Source: Salinispora arenicola
GTDB lineage: Bacteria > Actinomycetota > Actinomycetes > Mycobacteriales > Micromonosporaceae
NCBI RefSeq assembly: GCF_006716065.1
Contig: NZ_VFOL01000001.1
Span: 3,596,001-3,660,000, forward strand
Length of the DNA: 64,000 nucleotides
Reading direction: 5' to 3'
How positions within the stretch are numbered: position 1 is the first letter of the stretch; every line of letters starts with the position of its first letter. A program made the translations under genes and the position numbers. Shown one piece after another: positions 45,698 through 54,648 of this stretch. Below the pieces are notes generated by a model. The model made no database searches. It was not told the DNA's origin and was given only the letters and a program-made list of their open reading frames with translations.

Positions 45698-46579
45698 GTG
45701 CATGACACGGCAAGGCGTTGGACGGTGGTCTGGTTGGTCGTGCTGGCGCTGGCGCAGACAGCCCTCTTCGTCGCGGTGTGGCGCACCGCCGTACACACCG
45801 AACTCGGCCAGTGGCTCGACACGGTCGCCCTCACCGGTAACCGGATCGGCCAGGACCGTATCGACGGACCGGTCAACCACATCCTCAACGCCATGTCGGT
45901 GGCGGCGCTGCTGGCCGCCACCGCCGTGATCGGCTTCATCGCGCTGATCCGCGGACGCGTCGCGCTCGCGGTCACCGCCACCCTGCTCATCCTCGGTGCC
46001 AGCCTGACCACGCAGGCGCTCAAGTACGGCCTCGCCCGGCCCGACCTCGGTATCGACCCGCAACGGATCTTCGCTGGCAACAGCCTGCCCAGCGGCCACA
46101 CCACCGTCGCCGCCTCGTTCGCGGTGGCGCTGGTGCTTGTGCTGCCTCCGACAGTGCGGGTCCTGGGCGCGTACGTCGGCGTCGCCTACGCCGCCGCGGT
46201 CGGGGTGGCCACCCTCTCCGCCGGATGGCACCGCCCCAGCGATGCCATCGCCGCGTACCTGGTGGTCGGGGTCTGGGCCGCACTCGGCGGGTTGGTGCTG
46301 TTGATCACACAGCGGGAACGGGTGACGGCCGACTCCGGCGACGCGCACCGGCTCGCGGCCGTCGTACTCGGCGCGGGCAGCGCGCTCGTGGTGGTCGCCT
46401 GCGGCCTCGCCCTGGCCTGGCTCGCGGACGGACCGCGGGTCGCCCCGACCGAGATGGCGCGCCGGCCCCTCCTCATCGGGTACGCGGGCGGCGCCGCAGG
46501 GATCGCCGGTACGATGGGCGTCGTCATGGCTCTGGTCCTGGTCAGCGTGCACCGGCTCGTCCCCCGCAACGCGGGCTGA
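45698..46579 (+). CDS. PAP2-family membrane phosphatase
   Basis: 293 residues with about seven hydrophobic segments. The three phosphatase motifs are KYGLARPDL (KxxxxxxRP form), PSGHTTVAAS and SAGWHRPSDAIAAY. It would dephosphorylate undecaprenyl pyrophosphate or another lipid phosphate at the outer face of the membrane. TAGGTT lies at -12 to -7 from the GTG at 45698, the same geometry as lysE, so this start is chosen over GTG 45692. Confidence 0.9.
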   Translation: MHDTARRWTVVWLVVLALAQTALFVAVWRTAVHTELGQWLDTVALTGNRIGQDRIDGPVNHILNAMSVAALLAATAVIGFIALIRGRVALAVTATLLILGASLTTQALKYGLARPDLGIDPQRIFAGNSLPSGHTTVAASFAVALVLVLPPTVRVLGAYVGVAYAAAVGVATLSAGWHRPSDAIAAYLVVGVWAALGGLVLLITQRERVTADSGDAHRLAAVVLGAGSALVVVACGLALAWLADGPRVAPTEMARRPLLIGYAGGAAGIAGTMGVVMALVLVSVHRLVPRNAG

Positions 46580-46582
46580 GCC

Positions 46583-47287
46583 ATGGTGGAGCAGACACCC
46601 GACAACCCGCCGGACACCGTGCCGGTGGTACGGGCAGCGTTTCGGGACGAGTGCGCCCGGCTCGTCGCCGAGCTGCGTGACCTGACCGAGGCTGACCTCC
46701 ACCGGCCCACCACCTGCCCACCGTGGACCGTCCGGGAACTCCTCGCCCACGTGCACACCGGCGTCGGCCGGCTCGCCGGCATGCTCGCCGCCCCCGCCCC
46801 GCCCCGCGCACAGGTCGACGCCGCCGGCTACTTCGGCGCGGCCAAGTTCACCCCTCCGGTGGATGCCGCCCGCATCGAGGGCGGCCACCGGGCGGGACGG
46901 CAACTGGACGCGGCGGCTCTCGCCGATGACCTGGACCGGGTCCGGCGGGCCACCCTTAACGCAGTTGACGCGCAGCCACCCGGCCGGCTGGTCCTCACCC
47001 GGCACGGAGACGCGATGACGATGGTGGAGTTCCTGCGTACCCGGGTCGTCGAGGTGGGGGTGCACGGACTGGACCTGGCCGCGGCGCTCGACCGGCAACC
47101 GTGGCTGACCCCGGCCGCCGCCGCGGTCGTGGCCGACCTGCTCACCGGTGGACGTCCGGTGCCGGCCGCCCTGAACTGGGACCGGCTGACCCTGATCCGC
47201 AAGACCACCGGTAGGACGCCGCTCACGCACGTGGAACAGGCGGTCATCGAGGCTGCCGACTTCCGTTGGCTGACCTTCTCGCCCTGA
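46583..47287 (+). CDS. Maleylpyruvate isomerase-like mycothiol-dependent (MDMPI/DinB-fold) protein
   Basis: 234 residues. CPPWTVRELLAHVHTGVGR is the conserved N-terminal motif of the MDMPI_N domain with metal-binding His residues, and EFLRTRVVEVGVHGLDLAAAL supplies the later conserved His. These proteins belong to a family of mycothiol-dependent enzymes; the substrate here is unknown. It begins three bases after the PAP2 stop and probably shares its transcript. Confidence 0.88.
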   Translation: MVEQTPDNPPDTVPVVRAAFRDECARLVAELRDLTEADLHRPTTCPPWTVRELLAHVHTGVGRLAGMLAAPAPPRAQVDAAGYFGAAKFTPPVDAARIEGGHRAGRQLDAAALADDLDRVRRATLNAVDAQPPGRLVLTRHGDAMTMVEFLRTRVVEVGVHGLDLAAALDRQPWLTPAAAAVVADLLTGGRPVPAALNWDRLTLIRKTTGRTPLTHVEQAVIEAADFRWLTFSP

Positions 47288-47329
47288 CCGGGGCCGGCGG
47301 CGCGGCGCGAGGCCCCTCGGGGTCAGGGC
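47281..47329. terminator. Nested hairpin between convergent MDMPI and DUF1028 genes
   Basis: GCCCTGACC (47281-47289) pairs with GGTCAGGGC (47321-47329), and GGGGCC (47290-47295) with GGCCCC (47311-47316). The MDMPI stop codon lies in the left arm. It can serve both convergent genes. Confidence 0.8.
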
Positions 47330-47344
47330 CCGGCGGCAGGAACC

Positions 47345-48223
47345 TCAGTCGGCGGGAAGGAAACCGGCGGCACGGGGCGCGGGAACGTGTGGGATGGCCT
47401 GGCGCAGCTGGTCCAGCACGATTGGGTCGATCCGGCCTGGCACCAGCCGCTCCTCCAGATTCTCCAGACCCGCCCAGGCGAACAGCGCCTCCTGCGGTGC
47501 GACCGGATCCGCCGGGTGTCCGAGTGCGGTGAGTAGACCGGCGACCTCGGCCGCGAGGGCCCCGGTGAGGTCGAGCAGGGTGGCCGGGTCCGGGCGGCTG
47601 AACAGCCGGGTGTGCGCGGTGAGTAGCCGGCCCAGCTCAGCGACCGGGTCCGGATGGTCGTCAACCCGTAGGTCGACCAGGGTGTCACCGGTGCCGGCGT
47701 ACCCGCCGCCACGCTTGACGACCAGCAGGCCGGCGCTCTGCCGCCCTCGCCGGTCCCCACCGGCCTCGTCCCCGGCGCGCAACGCGGCCAAGAGCCGCTC
47801 CGGAAACGGCAGCGTCGACCCGCCGAGCCAACCATCGCGAACCTCGTCGATCACGTGCGGACCGGCCAGGATGTTGCCCTGCGCCGTCCAACCGTCCCCG
47901 GCCTGCCCGCCCGCCCAGGCACGGCAGGCTGGCCCAGTCCAGCACGCGCCCGGGCCGGTGGCGCCCACCACGCCCAGCTGACGGTGGTCGCGTTCGTCAT
48001 CGGCGGCAACCAGCCCCGCGACCACGCCGGCCGCACCGACCCCGGTCCGCAGCAGTGCCAGACCCTGCGGCCGGTAGGCCAGGTTCACGTGCGCCTGGGT
48101 GGCGATCGCGCCGACCTCTGCCTCGGCCGCCGGTACCAGCGCCCCAGCGGCGAGGAACCTGCTGGCCACGACCACACCGTGCAGCCGGCCGTCGGCGGAG
48201 CGGGCAACGAGCGAGAAGGTCAC
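47345..48223 (-). CDS. DUF1028 family putative Ntn-hydrolase
   Basis: 292 residues. TFSLVARSADGRLHGVVVAS and the AYRPQGLALLRTG segment are typical of DUF1028, a predicted N-terminal nucleophile hydrolase family without a firm activity. Processing would expose the Thr or Ser after the start. GTG at 48223 begins the conserved sequence. TACGCT ends seven bases upstream and there is no ribosome-binding site, so the message may be leaderless. The C-terminal 90 residues carry a predicted putative peptidoglycan-binding-like extension seen in some members, but I cannot confirm it. Confidence 0.88.
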   Translation of the reverse strand: MTFSLVARSADGRLHGVVVASRFLAAGALVPAAEAEVGAIATQAHVNLAYRPQGLALLRTGVGAAGVVAGLVAADDERDHRQLGVVGATGPGACWTGPACRAWAGGQAGDGWTAQGNILAGPHVIDEVRDGWLGGSTLPFPERLLAALRAGDEAGGDRRGRQSAGLLVVKRGGGYAGTGDTLVDLRVDDHPDPVAELGRLLTAHTRLFSRPDPATLLDLTGALAAEVAGLLTALGHPADPVAPQEALFAWAGLENLEERLVPGRIDPIVLDQLRQAIPHVPAPRAAGFLPAD

Positions 48224-48304
48224 GAAACGCAGCGTAGCGCGGCGTCCGAGCGAGGAACCGGAGCAGATCTTGCCCAGCGCCCGCCGGCCGGCCATCATCG
48301 ACCG

Positions 48305-49297
48305 ATGACGACGCGATGGGGTATGACGGTACCGTTGGGCGGGATCCCGCTGGCCGACCACGCCGCGGTCTACCGCGCACTCGACCAGGCCGGGTTCACC
48401 GATGCCTGGTCCTCCGAGGTCGCCGGTGCCGACGCGTTCACCCCGCTGGCGCTGGCTGCCGCGTGGGCGCCGCGGCTGCGGCTGGGTACCGCGGTGGCAC
48501 CGGTCTTCACCCGAGGGCCGGGCCTGCTCGCGATGAGCGCCGCCGCGCTCGCCGAGACCGCCCCGGACCGCTTCGCGCTCGGTATCGGCACGTCGTCGCC
48601 GGTGATCGTCCGCGACTGGAACGCGGGCGAGTTCAACGAGCCGTACCGGCGTACCCGAGATGTGCTCCGCTTCCTGCGCGCGGCCCTGGCCGGGGAGACG
48701 GTCGACGGGGCATACGACACGTTCGCCGTCCGGCGCTTCACCCTGGAGCGCCCGCCGGCGGTGCCCCCGCCCCTGTTGCTCGCCGCGTTGCGCCCCGGCA
48801 TGCTGCGGCTCGCCGCCGCCGAGGCCGACGGTGTCATCCTCAACTGGCTCGCCGCCACCGACGTACCGCAGGCGCTGGGTACGCTTGGCCGGCGCCACGC
48901 CGGCTTCGAGACCGTCGCCCGGATCTTCGTCTGCCCGACCGCGGACGCCGCGCACGCCCGCGCGTTGGGCCGCCGGCTCATCACCAGCTACCTGACCGTC
49001 CCCGCGTACGCCGAGTTTCACCGCTGGCTGGGCCGCGCCGAGGTGCTCGCGCCGATGTGGACGGCCTGGGCGGCGGGGGACCGGAGAGGTGCCGGGGCGT
49101 CCGTGCCGAACGAGGTAGTCGACGCGCTCGTGCTGCACGGCACCGTGGAGGAGTGCCGGGCCCAGGTGCAGCGCTACGTCGCGGCCGGTGTTGACACCCC
49201 GGTGCTGGCGTTGCTGCCGACACCCGAGCTGGCGGCCGGTGGAGCGGCGGCCCTTCTCGACGTGATCGCCCGCTTGGGCGGGGGTGAGTCCCGGTGA
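48305..49297 (+). CDS. LLM-class flavin/F420-dependent oxidoreductase
   Basis: 330 residues, a luciferase-like TIM barrel. FTDAWSSEVAGADAFTPLALAAAW, LGTAVAPVFTRGPGLLAMSAAAL and FALGIGTSSPVIVRDWN follow the F420/FMN-dependent LLM pattern. The cofactor is more likely F420 in this kind of organism. The stop overlaps the following SDR gene (GTGA), which points to a shared pathway. The substrate is unknown. Confidence 0.92.
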   Translation: MTTRWGMTVPLGGIPLADHAAVYRALDQAGFTDAWSSEVAGADAFTPLALAAAWAPRLRLGTAVAPVFTRGPGLLAMSAAALAETAPDRFALGIGTSSPVIVRDWNAGEFNEPYRRTRDVLRFLRAALAGETVDGAYDTFAVRRFTLERPPAVPPPLLLAALRPGMLRLAAAEADGVILNWLAATDVPQALGTLGRRHAGFETVARIFVCPTADAAHARALGRRLITSYLTVPAYAEFHRWLGRAEVLAPMWTAWAAGDRRGAGASVPNEVVDALVLHGTVEECRAQVQRYVAAGVDTPVLALLPTPELAAGGAAALLDVIARLGGGESR

Positions 49298-50085
49298 ACC
49301 TCACCGACCGGGTGGCGGTGATCACCGGTGGGGCCGGTGGCATCGGGTCCGCACTGGCCCGGCGGTTTGCGGCGGAGGGGGCCGAGGCCGTGGTGGTGGC
49401 CGACCTGGACGCCGCGGCCGCCCGCGCGGTCGCTGACGCCCTCGGACCGGTCGCCCGGCCCGTCGGCGTCGACGTCACCGAACAGGAGCAGATCCGCGCG
49501 CTGGTCGCCGACACCGAACGGCGGTACGGACGCATCGACCTGTTCTGCGCCAACGCCGGCGTGGCCACCGGCGGGGGAGTGGACGCCCCGGACGCCGACT
49601 GGGACCGGGCGTGGCGGGTCAACGTGCTTTCCCACGTCTACACCGCCCGGGCGGTGCTGCCGGCGATGCTCGCCCACGGTGGCGGACACCTGCTCATGAC
49701 CTGCTCGGCCGCGGGTGTGCTGACCGCGGTCGGGGACGCGCCCTACACGGCCACGAAGCACGCCGCGGTGGCCTTCGCCGAGTGGCTGGCCATCACCTAC
49801 CGGGACCGGGGTATCCGGGTGAGCGCACTGTGTCCACAGGGCGTCGACACCCCGATGTTGTCCGAAGGACTGGCCGCGGGGCACCTGGCCGCCCGGGTCG
49901 TCGCCGCCTCCGGCGAGGTGCTCACACCGGACCAGGTGGCCGACGCGGTGGTCGCCGGGCTCGCTGAGGAACGGTTCCTGATCCTGCCGCACCCAGAGGT
50001 CGCCGGGTACGCCCGCCGCCGGGCCGAGGACCCCGACGGCTGGCAGGCCGGTCTGCGTAAACTCGTCCGGCGGCTGACCGGCTGA
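49294..50085 (+). CDS. Short-chain dehydrogenase/reductase
   Basis: 263 residues, classical SDR. It has the cofactor motif TGGAGGIGSALA, Asp after the second strand (VADLD, pointing to NAD rather than NADP), CANAGVATGG, and the catalytic Ser (CSAAG), Tyr and Lys (YTATK). GTG start in GTGA overlap with the LLM oxidoreductase gene. The two probably act on consecutive steps of an unknown oxidation. Confidence 0.94.
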   Translation: MNLTDRVAVITGGAGGIGSALARRFAAEGAEAVVVADLDAAAARAVADALGPVARPVGVDVTEQEQIRALVADTERRYGRIDLFCANAGVATGGGVDAPDADWDRAWRVNVLSHVYTARAVLPAMLAHGGGHLLMTCSAAGVLTAVGDAPYTATKHAAVAFAEWLAITYRDRGIRVSALCPQGVDTPMLSEGLAAGHLAARVVAASGEVLTPDQVADAVVAGLAEERFLILPHPEVAGYARRRAEDPDGWQAGLRKLVRRLTG

Positions 50086-50129
50086 CGGCGGGACAGGCTA
50101 CGCACCGGTCACACCCGCGCGTCCCGCCG
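50086..50129. terminator. 9-bp hairpin at the end of the convergent SDR and transglutaminase-like genes
   Basis: CGGCGGGAC (50086-50094) pairs exactly with GTCCCGCCG (50121-50129). The right arm lies within the last codons of the minus-strand gene, the left arm directly after the SDR stop. Confidence 0.65.
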
Positions 50130-52445
50130 GCGCCGATCCGCCCGGTCACGGCGCAACGGGCCAGGGTGGACCGACCACAGCAGTCGGCGCCACCACGGCC
50201 GGGTCGCCCGCAGCCCCGCCACGTACGCTTGGGCGATCGTGGCTGCCCGATTCGCCTGCTGGGCGGTGAGCGTGCCCGGTGCGAAGGCCGCCCGGTTGAG
50301 CAGGTCCGCCAACTCCGCGACCTCCACCGCCGCCGGTTCAGCCCCGGCCCCGCGTGCGTCCACCAGCACGTCGCGAGCCAACACCGCGATCTCGGTGGCC
50401 GCCAGATCGCCGGTGGCCGGGTGCCCGGCGAGTCGCAGCGCGTCGGTCACCTCCCGCCAGGCACCGCCCACCCGTTCGCCGGGAGGGCCCCGGTCCAGCC
50501 GGCCCCGGCTCAGTGCGCGGCGTAGCCACAGCAGCGTCACCAGCAACGCCAGCAGGACAAGTCCGCCTCCCGCAGCAGCACCGCCCACCAGCAGCACCGG
50601 CGTTGACCTGCCACCTGGACCCGCTGCGGTCTCGGGCGCACCCGACGCCTGCGGGGAGACCGTCGGATCGGCGCCCGGCTCCGGAGCCGGTGACGGCGGC
50701 TCCTCCGGCGGGGGACGTAAACCCTCCTCGACCGGCCGCGGCTCGGTGTCCGGTCGGGGCAGCGGATCGAACGGTACCCAGCCCAGCTCGTCGAACAACA
50801 CCTCCGGCCAGGCGTACGCGTCCCCGGCCCGCACCGGCCCGTCGCCCGACGGCCGGAAGCCGACCACCACCCGGGTCGGTAGCCCCGTCAGCCGACCCAG
50901 CACCGCGAAGGCGGCCGCGAACTGCTCCGACGTGCCCCGCTGCCCGCCCGCGTCGCGTGGGCCGAACAGGAAGAACGCCAGATTCGGGTACGCGTGCCCA
51001 CTCGGCGCGTCCGCGACCAGACGGTAGTGCTCGGCGAGGAACTGCTCCACAGCGGCAGCCCGCGTGTACGGGGCGCCACCGGACTCGGCGAGCTGGGACG
51101 CCAACCGGCGCAGTGGCTCCGGCACCCCGTCGGCCACCCGCAGCACCCGAGCCACCTCCTCGCCGGCCGGCACGTCCGCGATGGCCAGCAGGTTGGACTC
51201 CGGCTGCTCCTGGGCGGACGTCACCGTGTACCGCAACCCCGGAGTCAGCCCCTCCGGGTGGATCAACGTGCCGGTCGCCGGGTCGTACGCCACCCGTGCC
51301 CCGGTAACCTCCCGTGGGGTGGCCACGGCGGGTAACAACCGCCCGGTCAGCCCAGCGACGGTGATGTCCTGGCGTACCGGCTCGACAATGCTGCCGGGGG
51401 CGACGGCCGGCGCCGGGAGGATCCGGCCCGCGTTGCGGTACGTCGCGCCGACCTGCCAGGTGACCCCGTCGTAGTCACTGAGAACTGCCAACCGGATCCG
51501 CGTCGCGTCCCCACCCTGGTCCGCGTCTCCGCCGGACCGGGTCGTCACGTCCAGCAGCTTCTGCTCCGGGTGCAACGCCCAGCCCGAGATCCGGATCAGC
51601 GGGTTCTCGTCCAGCGAGTCCACCCGGGGCGGCTCCACATACCGGCGCGGATCAACCGGCCGATCCCCGATCCGAGCGGCGAGCGCCGGACCGAGCAGGA
51701 CAGCCAGCGCCACCACCACCGCCACGCCGGCCGTCGACACCCCGGCGAGCCGGATCCGCGCCGCCGCGCGAACCTTCGGCGGCAGCCCCGCCACGTGGTC
51801 CGCACCGCCCGGCCGGACGCGTCCCGGCAGGGCGAGCCCGAGCGCCGCCACCGCCACGAACACCAGCGTCGGCCGTACCGCCGGCGCGGCGTTCGGCCCG
51901 ACCAGGTAGACGGCACCCGCGTAGAGCAGCACCGGCGGCAGGTAGCCGAGCAACACCCGACCCGCCCGCAGCGCCACCTCGCCGGCAGCCAGCCCCGCCA
52001 GCCAGGCAGCGACCACCGGAACGAGAACCGTGTCCGGCGTCGGCTCGACCGGGATCATCGCGGTCAACAGCCGGGGGATACCGTTGCGCGCGGCCTCGCC
52101 GGCCACCTCGGTGAGCGGACCGGGCAGGTCGGCACGATCCGCAGCCAGCCGCAGCGACCACACTGTCCAGGCCGCCAGGCCGAGCACCGACAGCGGTGCC
52201 ACCAGCCACGACGGCAGCCGCCGGCAGGCCACTCCGAGTAGCACCGAGCCGATGGCGGCACCGACAACCAGACCGGTGAGCAGGCTCCCGGCGTACATCC
52301 GCCCGAGGACGACCCCGGCCAGCCCCACCAGCACGACCAACACCACCGCCAGCGGCAGCTCCGACCAGAGAGACCCCTTGCCGACGCCTCCGGAGGCAGA
52401 GCCGGCCGGCGGCACCGGTCGCTGGGTCGCCGGCCGGTCGGCCAT
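50109..52445 (-). CDS. DUF3488/transglutaminase-like membrane protein, catalytic residues lost
   Basis: 778 residues. Seven or so hydrophobic segments (about 30-280), an extracytoplasmic region with a transglutaminase-like core (about 480-580), a Pro-rich linker, one more membrane segment near 640 and a DUF4129-like cytoplasmic tail. In the core the usual Cys reads Ser (GTSEQFAAAF) and the usual His reads Tyr (DAYAWPEV), while the Asp remains (PFDPLP). The protein is therefore unlikely to be an active transglutaminase or protease. It is the last gene of a MoxR-DUF58 operon, starting two bases after the DUF58 stop. The role is unknown, perhaps envelope assembly. Confidence 0.9.
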   Translation of the reverse strand: MADRPATQRPVPPAGSASGGVGKGSLWSELPLAVVLVVLVGLAGVVLGRMYAGSLLTGLVVGAAIGSVLLGVACRRLPSWLVAPLSVLGLAAWTVWSLRLAADRADLPGPLTEVAGEAARNGIPRLLTAMIPVEPTPDTVLVPVVAAWLAGLAAGEVALRAGRVLLGYLPPVLLYAGAVYLVGPNAAPAVRPTLVFVAVAALGLALPGRVRPGGADHVAGLPPKVRAAARIRLAGVSTAGVAVVVALAVLLGPALAARIGDRPVDPRRYVEPPRVDSLDENPLIRISGWALHPEQKLLDVTTRSGGDADQGGDATRIRLAVLSDYDGVTWQVGATYRNAGRILPAPAVAPGSIVEPVRQDITVAGLTGRLLPAVATPREVTGARVAYDPATGTLIHPEGLTPGLRYTVTSAQEQPESNLLAIADVPAGEEVARVLRVADGVPEPLRRLASQLAESGGAPYTRAAAVEQFLAEHYRLVADAPSGHAYPNLAFFLFGPRDAGGQRGTSEQFAAAFAVLGRLTGLPTRVVVGFRPSGDGPVRAGDAYAWPEVLFDELGWVPFDPLPRPDTEPRPVEEGLRPPPEEPPSPAPEPGADPTVSPQASGAPETAAGPGGRSTPVLLVGGAAAGGGLVLLALLVTLLWLRRALSRGRLDRGPPGERVGGAWREVTDALRLAGHPATGDLAATEIAVLARDVLVDARGAGAEPAAVEVAELADLLNRAAFAPGTLTAQQANRAATIAQAYVAGLRATRPWWRRLLWSVHPGPLRRDRADRRRRDARV

Positions 52446-52447
52446 CC

Positions 52448-53623
52448 TCACCACCGCCGTACCCGATCCCACTCGGCCGCGAACGCCGCCCCGTCCGCAG
52501 CGTCGATCACCACCAGACCGGCCGTCTGCGCCTGCGCCGGCTCCGCCGCCGCCAAGACCCCGACGACCACCGACGGGTACGCGCCGCGCAACGCACCGAA
52601 CTGGCCGAGCGAGTCCCGCCCACCCGGGCCGGTGAGCGCGACCAGCGTGTCGCCGCGGCGCTCCCCCCTCAGCCGGGTCAGCGTGGCGTCGAGGGTGTCG
52701 CCGCCGAGCCCCGCCGCCGCGAGCCGGTCCAGCGGAGACAGCCCGGACCGCGCCGCCTCGGACTCCGCCACACCCGCGCGGCTGCCCTCGTCCTCCGGGG
52801 CCACCAGCACCAGCACCACCGGCAGGTCGGACCGGTGCGCAGCGGTCAGCACCGACGCCGCCGCCTCGCACGCCGCCTCGAACGACTCCGCGAGACCGGC
52901 GGACCGCTGCGGATGAGCCACCGCCCGGTTGTCCAGCAACACCACCAGGCGAGGCAGGCTGGTGTCCACGTTCTCCCGGACCATCAACTCACCCACCCGC
53001 GCGCTGGTCCGCCAGTGCACCCGGCGCAGCTCGTCACCGACCACGTACTCCCGTAGAGAGTCGAAGGTGATCGAACCGTGTGGGACAGCGTCCACCTGGC
53101 CGTCGAGGCTGCGCCCGGCGCCCGTCGGCACCACGCTCAGCGGATGGACCCGCGGATGCACCCACACCGGCACCGTCTCACCGTACGGACGGGACAGTGA
53201 GACCAGGCCCAGCGGGTCGCGCCGGATCACCCGCAGCGGCCCCACCGGCACCACGCCCCGCCGTGTCGTCGGCACGTCGTACCGGACCGTGGTGTCCCGC
53301 CCCGGCCGCAGCCGCAGCACCGGTACCGCCACCGGCACCGCACCACAGCGGTCCTCGGCGACCAGGTTCGCCGACCGCAGCCGTCCCCTGTTGTGGACGG
53401 TCACCGTCATCGTCGCCGGCTCACCGCGGGCAACCCGGTCCGGTTCAGCCCGGCGAACCACCGCCAACCGGGGCCGCCACGCGGCAACCGCCACCGCGTA
53501 GCCGCCGGCGGTCGCCCCCGCCGCGCCCAGCAGCGCCAGCTCCGGGTACGCGAACCGGAACCCGGCCGCCAGCAGCACACCGGCGGCGACGAACAACCCG
53601 ACCCCCCGGGCAGTGACCCCCAC
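52448..53623 (-). CDS. DUF58 family protein (MoxR partner)
   Basis: 391 residues. Two N-terminal membrane segments are followed by a beta-rich region and a von Willebrand-like fold. The DUF58 signature FDSLREYVVGDELRRVHWRT and then SARVGELMVRE is present. Such proteins work with MoxR AAA+ ATPases, probably as chaperoned adaptors. It lies three bases after the MoxR gene and two before the transglutaminase-like gene. Confidence 0.93.
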   Translation of the reverse strand: MGVTARGVGLFVAAGVLLAAGFRFAYPELALLGAAGATAGGYAVAVAAWRPRLAVVRRAEPDRVARGEPATMTVTVHNRGRLRSANLVAEDRCGAVPVAVPVLRLRPGRDTTVRYDVPTTRRGVVPVGPLRVIRRDPLGLVSLSRPYGETVPVWVHPRVHPLSVVPTGAGRSLDGQVDAVPHGSITFDSLREYVVGDELRRVHWRTSARVGELMVRENVDTSLPRLVVLLDNRAVAHPQRSAGLAESFEAACEAAASVLTAAHRSDLPVVLVLVAPEDEGSRAGVAESEAARSGLSPLDRLAAAGLGGDTLDATLTRLRGERRGDTLVALTGPGGRDSLGQFGALRGAYPSVVVGVLAAAEPAQAQTAGLVVIDAADGAAFAAEWDRVRRW

Positions 53624-53626
53624 GGT

Positions 53627-54622
53627 TCAGCCGCGCGCCGCGGCGGCCTGCCCGGACGGGAGCGGCACCGGCACCGAGGCGACGGCCTGACGCAGCACCT
53701 CCGTCGAGGTCACCCCACGCACCTGCGCGTCCGGCGTGAGCAACAGCCGATGCGCGAACACCGGCTCCGCGAGCAGCTTCAGGTCCTCCGGCATGATCCA
53801 ACCCCGTCCGTCGATCAATGCGTACGCACATGCCGCCCGAGTCAACGCGATCACCCCACGCGGGCTCACCCCCACCCGGACCTGCCGATGGTCACGCGTC
53901 GCCGCGGCGATCCGCACCGCGTACCCGTACAACGGCTCGGCGATGTGGACCCGGCGCGCCAGCCGTACCCCCTCCTCGACCGTCGCGGTGTCCGTGACCG
54001 GAGTCAGTGCCTCGGGGGAACGCGCCGTGGCGCCCCGCAGCACCTCCACCTCGACCGCCTCGTCCGGATAGCCGACCGACAACTTCATCAGGAACCGGTC
54101 CAACTGCGCCTCGGGCAGCCGGTACGTACCATCCATCTCCACCGGGTTCTGCGTGGCCACCACCAGGAACGGCTGCGGAACCGGATGGCGCACACCGTCC
54201 ACCGTCACCGTGTGCTCCTCCATCACCTCCAGCAACGCCGACTGGGTCTTCGGCGACGCCCGGTTGATCTCGTCGGCGATAACGATGTTGGCGAAGACCG
54301 GCCCCGGATGAAACTCGAACTCCCGGGTGGCCTGGTTGTAGATGGTCACCCCGGACACGTCCGACGGCAGCAGGTCCGGAGTGAACTGGATCCGCCGCCA
54401 CTGACCCCGCACAGTGGCGGCGACCGCTCGGGCCAAGGTGGTCTTGCCAACCCCCGGCACATCCTCCAACAGCACATGACCCCGCGCGAACAGGGCGGTC
54501 AGGGCCAACCGGACCACCTCTGGCTTACCGAGGACGACCGCGTTGATGTTCTCGGCCAGCCGGGCGGCGAGGGCGGCGAAGCCCTGCACCTCCGACTGGC
54601 TGAGCAGCTCGGGGGAATTCAC
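53627..54622 (-). CDS. MoxR-family AAA+ ATPase
   Basis: 331 residues. Walker A GVGKTTLARAVA, Walker B VIADEINRASPKTQSALLEVMEE in its usual place, and sensor ATQNPVEMDGTYRLPEAQ all match MoxR. The ATPase is thought to insert metals or remodel partners encoded beside it (here DUF58 and the transglutaminase-like protein). GTG at 54622 follows AAGGAG by seven bases. Confidence 0.96.
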   Translation of the reverse strand: MNSPELLSQSEVQGFAALAARLAENINAVVLGKPEVVRLALTALFARGHVLLEDVPGVGKTTLARAVAATVRGQWRRIQFTPDLLPSDVSGVTIYNQATREFEFHPGPVFANIVIADEINRASPKTQSALLEVMEEHTVTVDGVRHPVPQPFLVVATQNPVEMDGTYRLPEAQLDRFLMKLSVGYPDEAVEVEVLRGATARSPEALTPVTDTATVEEGVRLARRVHIAEPLYGYAVRIAAATRDHRQVRVGVSPRGVIALTRAACAYALIDGRGWIMPEDLKLLAEPVFAHRLLLTPDAQVRGVTSTEVLRQAVASVPVPLPSGQAAAARG

Positions 54623-54648
54623 GGTGGTGCTCCTTGCCAGGCGTCAGG

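Noticed and set aside
45560..47230. A 556-codon minus-strand frame opposite PAP2 and MDMPI
   Set aside because: Low-complexity Arg/Gly/His shadow sequence; both real genes have clear motifs.
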